From NCBI GenBank assembly GCA_024694365.1, contig JAILJX010000072.1:17048-81047 (forward strand): 64,000 nucleotides of DNA, in the 5' to 3' direction. Shown in pieces: positions 41,801 to 52,965 of this stretch (position 1 is its first letter; each line of letters opens with the position of its first letter). This DNA comes from Kiritimatiellia bacterium (GTDB taxonomy: Bacteria; Verrucomicrobiota; Kiritimatiellia; RFP12; UBA1067). The notes beneath the pieces were generated by a model. That model was not told the DNA's origin. It saw only the letters and a program-made list of their open reading frames with translations, and searched no databases. A program made the position numbers and the translations under genes.

Positions 41801-43221
41801 ATCCGCAGGAGCTGCCGCCCGTCAAGAAGACAGAGCTCGGGATATACGCCGCGACGCGCGGGCTCGGGGGAGCTTCGTGCGGGCCGGGGCCAATGGGCCG
41901 CGACATAATAAGGAACGACCGCGCCTACCGCCTCGACTTCACGATCGAGCCTGACGGCGAAGCCGATGTGCAGCCGATTGAAGTCGCGCCCGCAGAACTC
42001 CCCGAAGACGTGAGAACGGGCGAGGACATCCTCCCCGTGGTGATTGCGTGCTCTTCGGCTGAGCCCGGCGAAGGCGACGCCGAGCACCTCATCGACGGGG
42101 ATCTCTCGACCATCTGGCACTCGCAGTACGGCGTGACGCTCACGAAATATCCGCATACGGTGACGGTGGACCTCTGCCGTACGGTAGATGCGAAGAGCGT
42201 ATCCATCTGGCAGCGCGAGAACGGCCAGAACGGGAACGTCAAGAACTTCACATTCGAAGTTTCCGAGGACGGGAAGGAGTGGCGTTCCGCCGTCGTCGCG
42301 AGTCTCGAGGCGAAACGCGGCGAGCAGAAGTTCGACTTCCCGAAGACGATGAAGACGAAGTTCTGGCGCTTTACGGGCCTCAATGAGCATAACGGCCGCG
42401 AATTCGCCTCCTTGGCAGAGATACGCGTCAATGAGGAGGGTGCGCAGCAAGGAAATCGAGATCAGGCGATGCGCCAGGCGAGAAGCGTCCATCTTTTTTG
42501 GCAGGGAATAGTCCCCGGCGCCTGCGAAGTCGCCGGAACGCTCACCGTCGAAGAGGAGCAGATGAACAGCTATTATATGGCCATAGGATTCAATGACGGC
42601 TATACGGGGGTGCAGAACTACAACGGACAGCACGTCGGGATATTTTCGCTCTGGGATCCGGTCTCGCATGTGAATGACTATTCCGCCATGGAAGGAGACG
42701 TGGATGAGAGCCTTCGTGCGAAGGTTCTCTATGCCGCTCCCGGTGTGGATGTCGCGCGTTTCGGCGGAGAAGGAACAGGCGCGAGGCTCCTTTTCCCGTA
42801 TCCTTGGGAAGTCGGGAAACCAGTGACATTCCGAGTTGCGGTTGAGGCTGACGGCAAGGATCGCACGGCATTCACGGCATGGATAGGCGACGGCAAGACC
42901 GAAAGCAAGATAGGCACAATCTCCCGGCTCAGCCACGGGATGCCGCCGGAACTTACAGGAATCAACTCTTTTGTGGAGGATTTCTGGAGAAACGGCCATT
43001 CCAGATCGCTTGTCAGGAGAGCCACGTTCAAGGGTTATGGCTCGCGCGCTTCGCTTATAGCGAATATGACGCCCGCGACAGGCGCGCAGTTCACGGCCGA
43101 CGATAACGCGCTGGCGACCATAGATGCCGGTCCGGTTCCCGGAGGCGCTTTCCTGCAGACTGGCGGCGCTACCGCGAACAAGACCGTTCCGCTTTGGCGC
43201 ACATTCCCCGTTTCCATGTGA
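38872..43221 (+). CDS. Secreted GH2 beta-galactosidase with CBM32 and DUF3472-like domains
   Basis: A giant 1449-residue secreted enzyme. The start at 38872 has AAGGAGAAGGGGG upstream and a signal peptide. LacZ-type domains span residues about 50-1040: acid/base Glu474 in SLGNEAGPG, nucleophile Glu536 in ISEYAHNM, then the beta-galactosidase small-chain domain. Residues about 1060-1190 form an F5/8-type carbohydrate-binding module (AEHLIDGDLSTIWHSQYG). The last 240 residues (RSVHLFWQG, YYMAIGFNDGYTGVQ and IFSLWDP) resemble DUF3472. It probably removes beta-galactose from host or plant glycans outside the inner membrane. Confidence 0.9.
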   Translation: MKFMMSTLATAALTGAFAAQPTGTEWKEPENLSFGREERRSAFSSFDTLESALKILPEYSERTITLDSDTAWKFKWSKDPALRPVGFEKPSYDVSGWDTIKVPCSWQAYGANDNGGWGTPIYTNQTYPFKRDQPDVMGEPPKDWTAYDARNPVGSYRRDFEVPEKWNGQEIFLKFDAVDSFFYLWVNGEYVGFSKDSRNPAEFNVTKLVKPGKNVVALEVYRYSDASYLEDQDMFRLSGIARSTWLLARPKQEYIRDFTVTPRPVDKANLNGDWVLDVRADVVGASGTSVSAKLYDMDGNQVETAAEGLSLRVKSPKLWSAEKPNCYKLVLKCGSEYVSCLVGFRTSEIRDGRYCFNNEKIKLRGVNRHESDPMYGHFVPRAVQEKDIRLMKEANVNHVRNSHYPQDDYFYYLCDIYGIYVMDEANVESHGYYYGEASLSHRPEWEKATVARNLDMVARNRNHPCVTMWSLGNEAGPGENFLAAANAIREADTSRPLQYERDNSVVDMDSNQYPGVDWVKWKAGDHNAKKPFYISEYAHNMCNAMGNLKDYQDAIESSDVILGAAIWDWVDQGLWKKNKDGKMILAYGGDFGDKPNDGLFVMNGTIFSDRTVQPGYCEVKHVFQPFKFELSDDKKSVKITNLNYFKGTENLELVVCAVKDGVRTEDGFVVKTPAIPPRGSKTFALPKLPPAAVWSTGAVFELRLKGEEGLLETRHIVASEQFDFPVAVPGAVPPRNGKVKFDDDGKTITFGCANNHSPESPITATFDKSSGALVSYKKCGKELLAGPMVVDAFRAPVSNEAGLGRRWLEAGLDDLVATAESISPVTGNPGGSKSVTIVSDVRGRNSKPQSPRFMVAQKWTFFPDGTLACQSEIRPRGRVMELARIGYRLPLAASNKLAYLGKGPFENYADRKSGAFFGSYLASPLQTIEQYAMPQDMGNREGAVMVSLDDLTVKTLGEPFAFSAIPYSPKEIVGAKHPQELPPVKKTELGIYAATRGLGGASCGPGPMGRDIIRNDRAYRLDFTIEPDGEADVQPIEVAPAELPEDVRTGEDILPVVIACSSAEPGEGDAEHLIDGDLSTIWHSQYGVTLTKYPHTVTVDLCRTVDAKSVSIWQRENGQNGNVKNFTFEVSEDGKEWRSAVVASLEAKRGEQKFDFPKTMKTKFWRFTGLNEHNGREFASLAEIRVNEEGAQQGNRDQAMRQARSVHLFWQGIVPGACEVAGTLTVEEEQMNSYYMAIGFNDGYTGVQNYNGQHVGIFSLWDPVSHVNDYSAMEGDVDESLRAKVLYAAPGVDVARFGGEGTGARLLFPYPWEVGKPVTFRVAVEADGKDRTAFTAWIGDGKTESKIGTISRLSHGMPPELTGINSFVEDFWRNGHSRSLVRRATFKGYGSRASLIANMTPATGAQFTADDNALATIDAGPVPGGAFLQTGGATANKTVPLWRTFPVSM

Positions 43222-43241
43222 AATTTCCCACAACACCACGA

Positions 43242-43255
43242 TTTTTTGGTATAAT
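43242..43255 (+). promoter_or_regulatory. Extended -10 promoter of secA (leaderless)
   Basis: TTTTTTGGTATAAT with TATAAT at 43250-43255. CCCACA lies 17 bp upstream. The gap to the ATG is 11 nt. Confidence 0.78.
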
Positions 43256-43266
43256 ATAGCGCATAT

Positions 43267-46200
43267 ATGAATTTGCTGAAATTACTTTTCGGAACGAAGA
43301 ACGACCGCGAATTGAAGAAGTTGTGGCCGATTGTGCATCAGATCAACCGCATTGAGGCCGAATATCAAGCGAAGAATTTCGCCGATGAAGACTTCCCTCG
43401 CATGACGGCTGAATTCCGCGCACGCGTGGCCAAGGGAGAGAGTCTCGACAAAATCCTTCCTGAGGCGTATGCTCTCGTCAAAAATGCATGCCGGCATCTC
43501 GTTGGTACGACCGAGGAGGTTTGCGGGCATACCCTGACCTGGAACATGGTTCCGTTCGACGTCCAGCTGATCGGCGGCATAGTCCTTCATCGCGGCGCCA
43601 TCGCGGAAATGCAGACAGGCGAGGGAAAGACGCTCGTTGCGACTTTGCCCCTCTATCTCAATGCGCTCGCGGGCAAAAATGTCCAGCTTGTCACCGTAAA
43701 CGACTACCTCGCAAGGCGCGACGCTTCATGGATGGGGCATCTGTACAGGTACTTGGGCCTTACGGTCGGCTGCATACAGAATACGATGAGTTCCGAAGAG
43801 CGCCGGGCACAGTACAAGTGCGACATCACCTACGGAACGAATTCCGAATTCGGTTTCGACTATCTGCGCGATAACGGCATGGCCCAGCGTCCCGAGCAGG
43901 TCGTGCAGAACGGACACAATTTCGCAATCGTGGACGAAGTCGACTCGATTCTTATCGATGAGGCCAGAACGCCGCTCATCATCTCCGGCCCTGCGACCAT
44001 GTCCACGAGCCATGTCTACCAGGAATTGAAGCCGATGGTCGACTCGATCGTCCGCGTGCAGACCGCGCAGTGCAACGACCTCGTCCAGCAGGCGAAGAAG
44101 GCTTGGGAGGAGGGCGACGCCGAAAAGACCAGAGACCTCATCTACCAAGTCTACCATTCGATGCCGAAGCACAAGCAGTTCCTGCACATGCTCGAAGATC
44201 CTGCCGTACGGAAGATCCACGAGGATGGTGAACTGCAGATGCTCGGCGAAATGCGCCGCGAGCATGCCAGGAAGCTGAAGGACGAGCTTTTCTTCACGAT
44301 AGACGAGCGCACGCGTGAAGTTGCGCTTACCGACAAGGGCTGCGAGAAGATATGCCCCCAAGATCCAAAGCTGTTCGTCATGCCCGATCTCGCGTCCGAG
44401 CTGAGCGCTCTTGACGGCGACGCAAGCCTCAGCGAACAGGACAGAGCCGAGAGGAAGCGCATGGTCCAGACTTCCTTCATGGAGAAGAGCGACCGCATCC
44501 ATGTGGTCAACCAGCTTTTGAGGGCCTATTGCCTTTACGAGAAGGATGTGGACTACGTCGTGCAGGAAAACCATGTCTACATCGTCGACGAATTCACGGG
44601 CCGCGTTCTGCCGGGGCGCCGTTGGTCTGACGGGCTCCACCAGGCTGTCGAGGCGAAGGAGGGCGTCGAGATCGAAAAGGAATCGCAGACACTCGCGACA
44701 ATAACGATCCAGAACTACTTCCGCCTTTACAAAAAGCTGTCCGGCATGACCGGTACGGCCGAGACCGAGGCGCGCGAGTTCAAGGACATCTACAAGCTTG
44801 GCGTAGTTTCCGTCCCGACCAACAGGCCCGTGAACAGGAAGGACGGCAACGACCAGATATACAGAACCCAGCGCGAAAAGTTCAAGGCCATTGTGCAGGA
44901 CGTGGCCAAGCGCCATGCGGCAGGCCAGCCCGTCCTCCTGGGCACGGTTACGGTCGATACGTCCGAAATCCTCTCCAGGATGCTCAAGCTCGCCCACATC
45001 CCCCATGAGGTGCTGAACGCCAAAAACCATGCCCGCGAGGCCGAGATCGTCGCTCTTGCCGGGCAGAAGGGTGCTGTCACGATCGCCACGAACATGGCCG
45101 GCCGCGGAACGGACATAAAGCTTGGCGAGGGCGTCACCGACCTTGGCGGACTTCACGTCCTCGGTTCCGAGCGCCATGAATCGCGGCGCATCGACCGTCA
45201 GCTAAGAGGCCGCTGTTCGCGCCAGGGCGATCCCGGCAGCTCTCAGTTCTTCATTTCGCTGGAAGACCAGCTCATGCGCCTTTTCGGTTCGCAGAGGATC
45301 GCGGGTCTTATGCAGCGCCTCGGCATGAAGGAAGGCGAAGTCATGGAGCACAAGTGGCTGAACCACTCGGTCGAGACGGCCCAGCGCCGCGTCGAGCAGC
45401 AGCACTACGCCATCCGCAAGCGGACTCTCGAGTACGATGACGTCATGAACAAGCAGCGCTCTGTCGTCTACGAGCTGCGCGGGCGCGTCTTGACGGGAGA
45501 TCAGGCGGCTGTCCACGGAATCATTCTTGACGTCGTCAACGATCTTGTGCGCACGCAGTGCGAACGCCTGCTTGCGGACGAAAAAGGCGAGTTCCTGCCT
45601 GATTTCCTCCATTGGCTCGTTTCCACGTTCCCCGTGAGCGTCACAGAGGAAGAGCTCAAGCCTCTTCTCGGCGATACCGTTGCATCCGGAGACCTTGTCT
45701 ACAAGCGCGTCGAAGACGCCTACGAGGCCAAGTGCGCCGGCGAGGACCAGGAGACTCTCCCTTACATGGAGCGCGGAGTCTTCCTCCAGGTCATCGACCG
45801 TGAATGGCAGGATTATCTGAGAGCGATGGACGATTTGCGCCATGGCGTCAATTTGAGGGCTTACGGGCAGCGCGATCCGCTTGTCGAGTACAAGAAGGAA
45901 GCGTACGGAATGTTCGAACAGCTGATGAACGCCATAAAGACGAAAGTGGCGGCGACCGAATTCAGAAGCACTACGGCGGCGAATCTGAGACGCATGTATG
46001 CGGCAATGGAGGCTGCAAGGGCGAGAGCTCGCGCAAACAGCGAGGAAGTGACCGGCGACAATGATGCGTCCGGGAAGAATCCCTCTTCCGCGCCCCGCGC
46101 CCCTCAGCCCGCTTCTCCGTCCGACAACCGCAAGGCTGTCGCCGACGTGTTCGCGTCCATGATGTCTCGTCCTGCCCGTGTCGTTCCAGCGTCGGCTCCG

Positions 46201-46308
46201 TCTCCGGACTGCGCTCCGCGGCAGCAGACGCCTGTTGGGCGCAACGATCCATGTCCGTGCGGTTCGGGCAAAAAATACAAAAAATGCTGTGGGAGGAATG
46301 TGTTATGA
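43267..46308 (+). CDS. secA: Preprotein translocase ATPase SecA
   Basis: A 1013-residue motor, longer than E. coli SecA (901). Nucleotide-binding motifs include MQTGEGKTLVATLPLYLNA and VDEVDSILIDEARTPL. The preprotein cross-linking domain follows, then GRGTDIKLGEGV and RQLRGRCSRQGDPGSS. The C-terminus ends in the zinc-binding SEC-C motif CPCGSGKKYKKCCG, which contacts SecB or ribosomes. It drives protein export through SecYEG. The predicted message is leaderless. ispD starts in its stop codon. Confidence 0.96.
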   Translation: MNLLKLLFGTKNDRELKKLWPIVHQINRIEAEYQAKNFADEDFPRMTAEFRARVAKGESLDKILPEAYALVKNACRHLVGTTEEVCGHTLTWNMVPFDVQLIGGIVLHRGAIAEMQTGEGKTLVATLPLYLNALAGKNVQLVTVNDYLARRDASWMGHLYRYLGLTVGCIQNTMSSEERRAQYKCDITYGTNSEFGFDYLRDNGMAQRPEQVVQNGHNFAIVDEVDSILIDEARTPLIISGPATMSTSHVYQELKPMVDSIVRVQTAQCNDLVQQAKKAWEEGDAEKTRDLIYQVYHSMPKHKQFLHMLEDPAVRKIHEDGELQMLGEMRREHARKLKDELFFTIDERTREVALTDKGCEKICPQDPKLFVMPDLASELSALDGDASLSEQDRAERKRMVQTSFMEKSDRIHVVNQLLRAYCLYEKDVDYVVQENHVYIVDEFTGRVLPGRRWSDGLHQAVEAKEGVEIEKESQTLATITIQNYFRLYKKLSGMTGTAETEAREFKDIYKLGVVSVPTNRPVNRKDGNDQIYRTQREKFKAIVQDVAKRHAAGQPVLLGTVTVDTSEILSRMLKLAHIPHEVLNAKNHAREAEIVALAGQKGAVTIATNMAGRGTDIKLGEGVTDLGGLHVLGSERHESRRIDRQLRGRCSRQGDPGSSQFFISLEDQLMRLFGSQRIAGLMQRLGMKEGEVMEHKWLNHSVETAQRRVEQQHYAIRKRTLEYDDVMNKQRSVVYELRGRVLTGDQAAVHGIILDVVNDLVRTQCERLLADEKGEFLPDFLHWLVSTFPVSVTEEELKPLLGDTVASGDLVYKRVEDAYEAKCAGEDQETLPYMERGVFLQVIDREWQDYLRAMDDLRHGVNLRAYGQRDPLVEYKKEAYGMFEQLMNAIKTKVAATEFRSTTAANLRRMYAAMEAARARARANSEEVTGDNDASGKNPSSAPRAPQPASPSDNRKAVADVFASMMSRPARVVPASAPSPDCAPRQQTPVGRNDPCPCGSGKKYKKCCGRNVL

Positions 46309-46976
46309 TGACAACGGCGATCATTCTGGCGGCCGGCAAATCCGAGCGAATGGGGGCTGGAACGGACAAGGCGTTTCTGAGTCTCGTAAGCAAGCCTGTG
46401 GTGGCGTGGTCTCTTTTGGCGTTTGAACGCTGCCCGGACATTGACAGGATTGTGCTGGTTGTGCGGAAAGATCAGCTGGTCGCCTCCAAGGCGGTCGTCA
46501 AAATGTTCGGCATCTCCAAGATGTTCAAGATCGTTCCCGGCGGGCAGCGCCGCCAGGATTCCGTCCAGGCGGGTCTCGAGGCGTGCGACATGGACACGCG
46601 CTATGTGGTCATACATGACGGGGCGAGGCCTTGCGTCACCAGCGACCTCGTCTCAGAAGTCGTGAAATTCGTCAAACGCACGCCCGCAGTGACCGTGGGT
46701 CGCCGCGTGACCGATACCATAAAGCGTGTCGAGAAGGGCACTACGGTTTCCGCCACCGAGGACCGCACGAAACTTTGGGCGGTGCAGACGCCACAGGCCT
46801 TCCAGATGAAAACGATAAGAAACGCATACAAGGCGCTCGGCAAGACGGAGGTGACCGACGATTGCCAGGCCGTGGAGCTCTCGGGCGAGAGCGTGAAGAT
46901 ACTGGAAAGCCGCAACCCGAACTTCAAAATCACAACCGTTGAAGATCTTCAGCTTGCCGCAGCCATTCTCAAGTGA
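46305..46976 (+). CDS. ispD: 2-C-methyl-D-erythritol 4-phosphate cytidylyltransferase
   Basis: A 223-residue nucleotidyltransferase of the non-mevalonate isoprenoid pathway: it joins CTP and methylerythritol phosphate. The CTP loop is AIILAAGKSERMG; further family marks are GGQRRQDSVQAGL, VVIHDGARPCV and WAVQTPQAFQ. ATG 46305 (second ATG at 46308) overlaps the secA stop, with GGGAGGA upstream. ispF is not adjacent. Isoprenoids feed the undecaprenyl carrier used by MurG and recycled by UppP, both encoded in this window. Confidence 0.94.
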   Translation: MMTTAIILAAGKSERMGAGTDKAFLSLVSKPVVAWSLLAFERCPDIDRIVLVVRKDQLVASKAVVKMFGISKMFKIVPGGQRRQDSVQAGLEACDMDTRYVVIHDGARPCVTSDLVSEVVKFVKRTPAVTVGRRVTDTIKRVEKGTTVSATEDRTKLWAVQTPQAFQMKTIRNAYKALGKTEVTDDCQAVELSGESVKILESRNPNFKITTVEDLQLAAAILK

Positions 46977-46980
46977 ATAT

Positions 46981-47715
46981 ATGGGAAAAAAAATTGCCAT
47001 TTTGGGTGACATCCACGCCAATATCGACGCGCTGAACGTTGTGCTCGGGGATTGCGCGTCGCAGGGGGTGACGGAATTCCTTTGCACCGGCGACGTGGTC
47101 GGCTACAATGCCTGCCCGCGCGAATGCATGGAGATGGTGCGTTCACTGGACTGTCCCGTTGTCAAGGGGAACCACGACCATTACGTTGCGGCAGAGAACC
47201 TCAATCTGGAGGACTTCAATCCTGCCGCCGCAGCGGTCGTGCGATGGACGCGCGAGCAGCTGGACGGCGACGATATCCGGTGGCTCGCCGATCTCCCGTT
47301 CACCGTGACAGCGAAGGGCATGACGGTGGTCCATTCCACCATGGACCACCCCGAGAACTTCGGATACGTCTTCGACCATCAGCAGGCCGAGACCAATTTC
47401 ATACAGCAGAAGACGCCGATCTGCTTTCACGGCCACACGCATTGCCCGATGATCTACGAAAAGCAGATGTCCGGAGTTTTCCGCATCGATCCGCAGGAAA
47501 TCCACCTGAAGCCTGGGCGCAAATACTTCATCAACGTGGGCTCCGTGGGCCAGCCGCGCGACGGCGACCCGCGCGCGACATATGTGATTTACGATCCGGC
47601 GGAAAGGCTCGTAACCTACAGAAGGCTGGAGTACGACATCGCCGCGGCACAGTCCCGCATACGCGCAGCCGGGCTCCCCGAACGCCTGGCGGCGAGGCTG
47701 GCCCTTGGTCAGTGA
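46981..47715 (+). CDS. Metallophosphoesterase (calcineurin-like)
   Basis: A 244-residue phosphoesterase with all metal-binding motifs: GDIHANIDAL, GDVVGYNA, GNHDHY, and GHTHCPM near residue 155. Small bacterial members of this type include protein phosphatases and diadenosine tetraphosphatases; this one resembles the YfcE/serine-threonine phosphatase-like group, and no substrate is assigned. It starts 4 nt after ispD and precedes gyrB by 47 nt. No separate promoter was seen. Confidence 0.85.
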   Translation: MGKKIAILGDIHANIDALNVVLGDCASQGVTEFLCTGDVVGYNACPRECMEMVRSLDCPVVKGNHDHYVAAENLNLEDFNPAAAAVVRWTREQLDGDDIRWLADLPFTVTAKGMTVVHSTMDHPENFGYVFDHQQAETNFIQQKTPICFHGHTHCPMIYEKQMSGVFRIDPQEIHLKPGRKYFINVGSVGQPRDGDPRATYVIYDPAERLVTYRRLEYDIAAAQSRIRAAGLPERLAARLALGQ

Positions 47716-47744
47716 CACCACATTGCCTTTCCGGCACAAGTTAA

Positions 47745-50709
<2,965 letters not shown>

Positions 50710-50730
50710 AAAGCCTGCTCTCCGATGCGT

Positions 50731-51336
50731 TCAGAACTGCGGAATGAACGTCTTGATGAAGGGGAAGAGGACTTTTGCGACGAGGTCCGCGTTCATCCTG
50801 TGCCCTCCTTCGAAAGAGTGGTCCATCCCGGGATAGTGCATGGCGAAGACGGGCCTGTTCTCCTTGCCTATGGGGTCCGCGTCGCCGAAAAGTCCGAAGC
50901 ACCTGGACCTGTCGTCATCGTTCAGCCCGTCGAACTGGTGCGACTCCATTTCCGCGAAATGGGCGACAGTCTCTTTCGTCACCTGAAAATCGCGTGCGCC
51001 GTCGCGTCTTTCATTCAGCCATTTGTGCCTCCCTACCGAAAGTATGCTGTATGCCCTGGAAAGCGCAAAGCAGGGGTTGATGCATATCCGCTCTATTCCG
51101 CGCAGCTGCTGCACGTACATTGCGCCCATCGACGTGCCTATCGCCAAATCCGGCTTTTCTTCTGCGGCCAGCTTCTTGAGCATCGGCAAGGCCTCCGCCG
51201 GATCAACCGGTATGTCCGGCGCTATCACGGCGGCTTTGTCTCTCGCGCGGCGCTCGAAATATTCCCGTCTAAGGAGCGAAACCGTCCCGCTTGAACCGGA
51301 GGATGCGAATCCGTGCAGATAAAGGATTTTCTTCAT
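50731..51336 (-). CDS. YqiA/UPF0227-like esterase
   Basis: A 201-residue alpha/beta hydrolase. It starts LYLHGFASSGSSGT and has the nucleophile elbow GTSMGA, and His in PGMDHSFEGG. The compact fold without a lid matches YqiA-type esterases, whose natural substrates are unknown. ATG 51336 was preferred to the in-frame GTG at 51345, which overlaps the -10 box. The gap from TATAAT to ATG is 8 nt, so the message should be leaderless. Confidence 0.8.
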   Translation of the reverse strand: MKKILYLHGFASSGSSGTVSLLRREYFERRARDKAAVIAPDIPVDPAEALPMLKKLAAEEKPDLAIGTSMGAMYVQQLRGIERICINPCFALSRAYSILSVGRHKWLNERRDGARDFQVTKETVAHFAEMESHQFDGLNDDDRSRCFGLFGDADPIGKENRPVFAMHYPGMDHSFEGGHRMNADLVAKVLFPFIKTFIPQF

Positions 51337-51344
51337 GGTGGACA

Positions 51345-51373
51345 ATTATACTCCATCCCGGGCGCAAGGTCAA
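51345..51373 (-). promoter_or_regulatory. Promoter of the YqiA-like operon (leaderless)
   Basis: On the minus strand TTGACC (51373-51368) and TATAAT (51350-51345) are 17 bp apart. The gap to the ATG is 8 nt. Confidence 0.78.
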
Positions 51374-51407
51374 TCGGCGCAAGAGCAAATTCCCCGCAGA
51401 CGCCTCA

Positions 51408-51420
51408 TTTTTGGTATAAT
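51408..51420 (+). promoter_or_regulatory. Extended -10 promoter of the BatC-like/murG operon (leaderless)
   Basis: TTTTTGGTATAAT with TATAAT at 51415-51420; CCCCGCA at 51392-51398 as before ileS. The GTG start begins 8 nt after the box. Confidence 0.78.
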
Positions 51421-51428
51421 ACACGCTT

Positions 51429-52946
51429 GTGAAAAAGACGTGCATTTGGCTGGCGGCGATCGCATCTGCAGCCCTTGCGTTCGCCGAGGCGGACGACGAG
51501 GGGCTGAGCGGCGATTCAATCTCATGGAACAGGGGCGTCGATCTGTACCGGGAAGGGAGAAACGACGAGGCGATGCGTCTGTTGCGTCCGCTTTTGCAGT
51601 CCAAGACGCATTCCTCGCGCGCAGCCGGGCTGGCGGCCAAAATCGAGTACGACGCCGCGATGGCGATGGACGAGACCAACCGGCTCGAGAAGCTGGAGTC
51701 GTCCGCCGGCGCGGCCAGGGATGCGCTTCATTCCAGTCCGGACGATCCGCGGCTCCGGGCCAACTTTCTTCGCGCCTCCCAGGATATCGCCTCTCTGCGC
51801 GAAAATCGCCATCTCGCCCGCGTCCTTTCCGCTGCAGACGGGAAGAAAGCGTCCGAGCTGGCGGGAAAGGCCGTTGGCGAATCCCGCACAATCCTGGAGG
51901 AGGCCGGCAAGCTGCCGTCTTTTCGGGCGGCGGAGAGGATAGAGCGGGCGGATGCGCTTGCCGCCAAAGCCGAAAAAGTGTCAGACGTATGGCTTCAGCT
52001 GAAGGACAAGGTGGCCGGCGCCGGCGGCGAAGGGGCCGATCCTGATGCCGTTGCCGCTCTTTTGGAGCGATTCGATTCCGCTCGCGCCCAGTCCGCCGCA
52101 GCTGCGAAAGCCCTCGCCGATATTGAACCGGGTGCGGTCGGCGAACTGGAGCAGAGCGAATCGGCGCTGACCGACGCTTGGCGTTTGGCTCTTGCGGGGG
52201 AAGGGGATCTTCATCGCCTCATGAGCGAAAGCGCCATATCGCAGACGAACGCAATGCACGACGCCGCGCAGATCGGTTCGCGCGATTGGCAGGGCGATGC
52301 GCTGCAATGGACGTCCGCTTTCAGGTCGGCCTTGAAATCCGGCGAGGCCCAACATCAACCCACGGCGCAGAACGATCCGGAAAAGCTCAAGAAGATTGCC
52401 GAAGAGGCCGAAAAACTCGAGAAACTCCAGTACGAAGCATTAAAGAGCCGCGACAAAGCCAAACAGCAGGAAGCTCTTGATTCGGCTTCGGCAATACTGA
52501 AACTCCTTGAGGAGGATCAGCAGCAGGAACAGCAGCAGAAACAGGATCAGCTGCAACAGCAGGATCAACAGCAGAATCAGCAAAAGCAACAGCAGGATCA
52601 TCAGCGGCAGGATCAACAGCAACAGGAGCAAGACGAAGATCGGCAGGATTCTGAAGACGACGAAAAGTCCGGTGAAGAACAAGACTCCGCGGAGAAGAAG
52701 GAGGAGCTGAAACAGGATGAGGAAAAAGAGCAGGACGAATCCGGGGAGCAGGAACAGGCCGAGGAAGAGGAAGACGCCTCCGAGAACGGGGAGGATGCCG
52801 CCGGGAAGGAGGAGACGCAGTCTCCCGAAGAACGGCAGAAGGCGGCGGACGATGCGCTGATTTTGAAAGTGTTGAGCCGCAGCGAAGACCACGACACCGA
52901 AAAGAAGAGGCGCCGCAGAGGCTCTGCAGAGGAAATCGGATGGTAA
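51429..52946 (+). CDS. Secreted TPR and Gln/Glu-rich coiled-coil protein (BatC-like)
   Basis: A 505-residue protein starting with GTG and a signal peptide (CIWLAAIASAALAFAEA). Residues 30-60 form a TPR-like repeat (NRGVDLYREGRNDEAMRLL). The middle is helical and Ala-rich. Residues about 360-405 are mostly Gln, then a very acidic region, then a conserved-looking end (ILKVLSRSEDHD). The TPR plus Gln-rich layout resembles BatC of aerotolerance operons, but no BatA/B/D genes are adjacent; the match is structural only. It precedes murG by 19 nt. Confidence 0.65.
   Translation: MKKTCIWLAAIASAALAFAEADDEGLSGDSISWNRGVDLYREGRNDEAMRLLRPLLQSKTHSSRAAGLAAKIEYDAAMAMDETNRLEKLESSAGAARDALHSSPDDPRLRANFLRASQDIASLRENRHLARVLSAADGKKASELAGKAVGESRTILEEAGKLPSFRAAERIERADALAAKAEKVSDVWLQLKDKVAGAGGEGADPDAVAALLERFDSARAQSAAAAKALADIEPGAVGELEQSESALTDAWRLALAGEGDLHRLMSESAISQTNAMHDAAQIGSRDWQGDALQWTSAFRSALKSGEAQHQPTAQNDPEKLKKIAEEAEKLEKLQYEALKSRDKAKQQEALDSASAILKLLEEDQQQEQQQKQDQLQQQDQQQNQQKQQQDHQRQDQQQQEQDEDRQDSEDDEKSGEEQDSAEKKEELKQDEEKEQDESGEQEQAEEEEDASENGEDAAGKEETQSPEERQKAADDALILKVLSRSEDHDTEKKRRRRGSAEEIGW
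52515..52650 (+). repeat. CAG/CAA-rich low-complexity tract (poly-Gln coding)
   Basis: The tract consists mostly of CAG and CAA codons broken by GAT and AAA, encoding a Gln/Asp/Lys-rich stretch. Mixed codons show selection for the peptide rather than simple triplet slippage. Confidence 0.8.
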
Positions 52947-52965
52947 CCGAAAGGAGTTTGAACGC

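Noticed and set aside
37182..43239. Three antisense frames of about 550 codons opposite ileS and the GH2 gene
   Set aside because: The composition is Arg/Val/His-rich without motifs, and each mirrors a conserved gene. These are shadows of codon bias.
52515..52650. Regular CAG/CAA-rich repeats as a CRISPR-like or mobile repeat
   Set aside because: They are in frame inside a secreted protein gene and encode a Gln-rich coil; there are no spacers and no cas genes.
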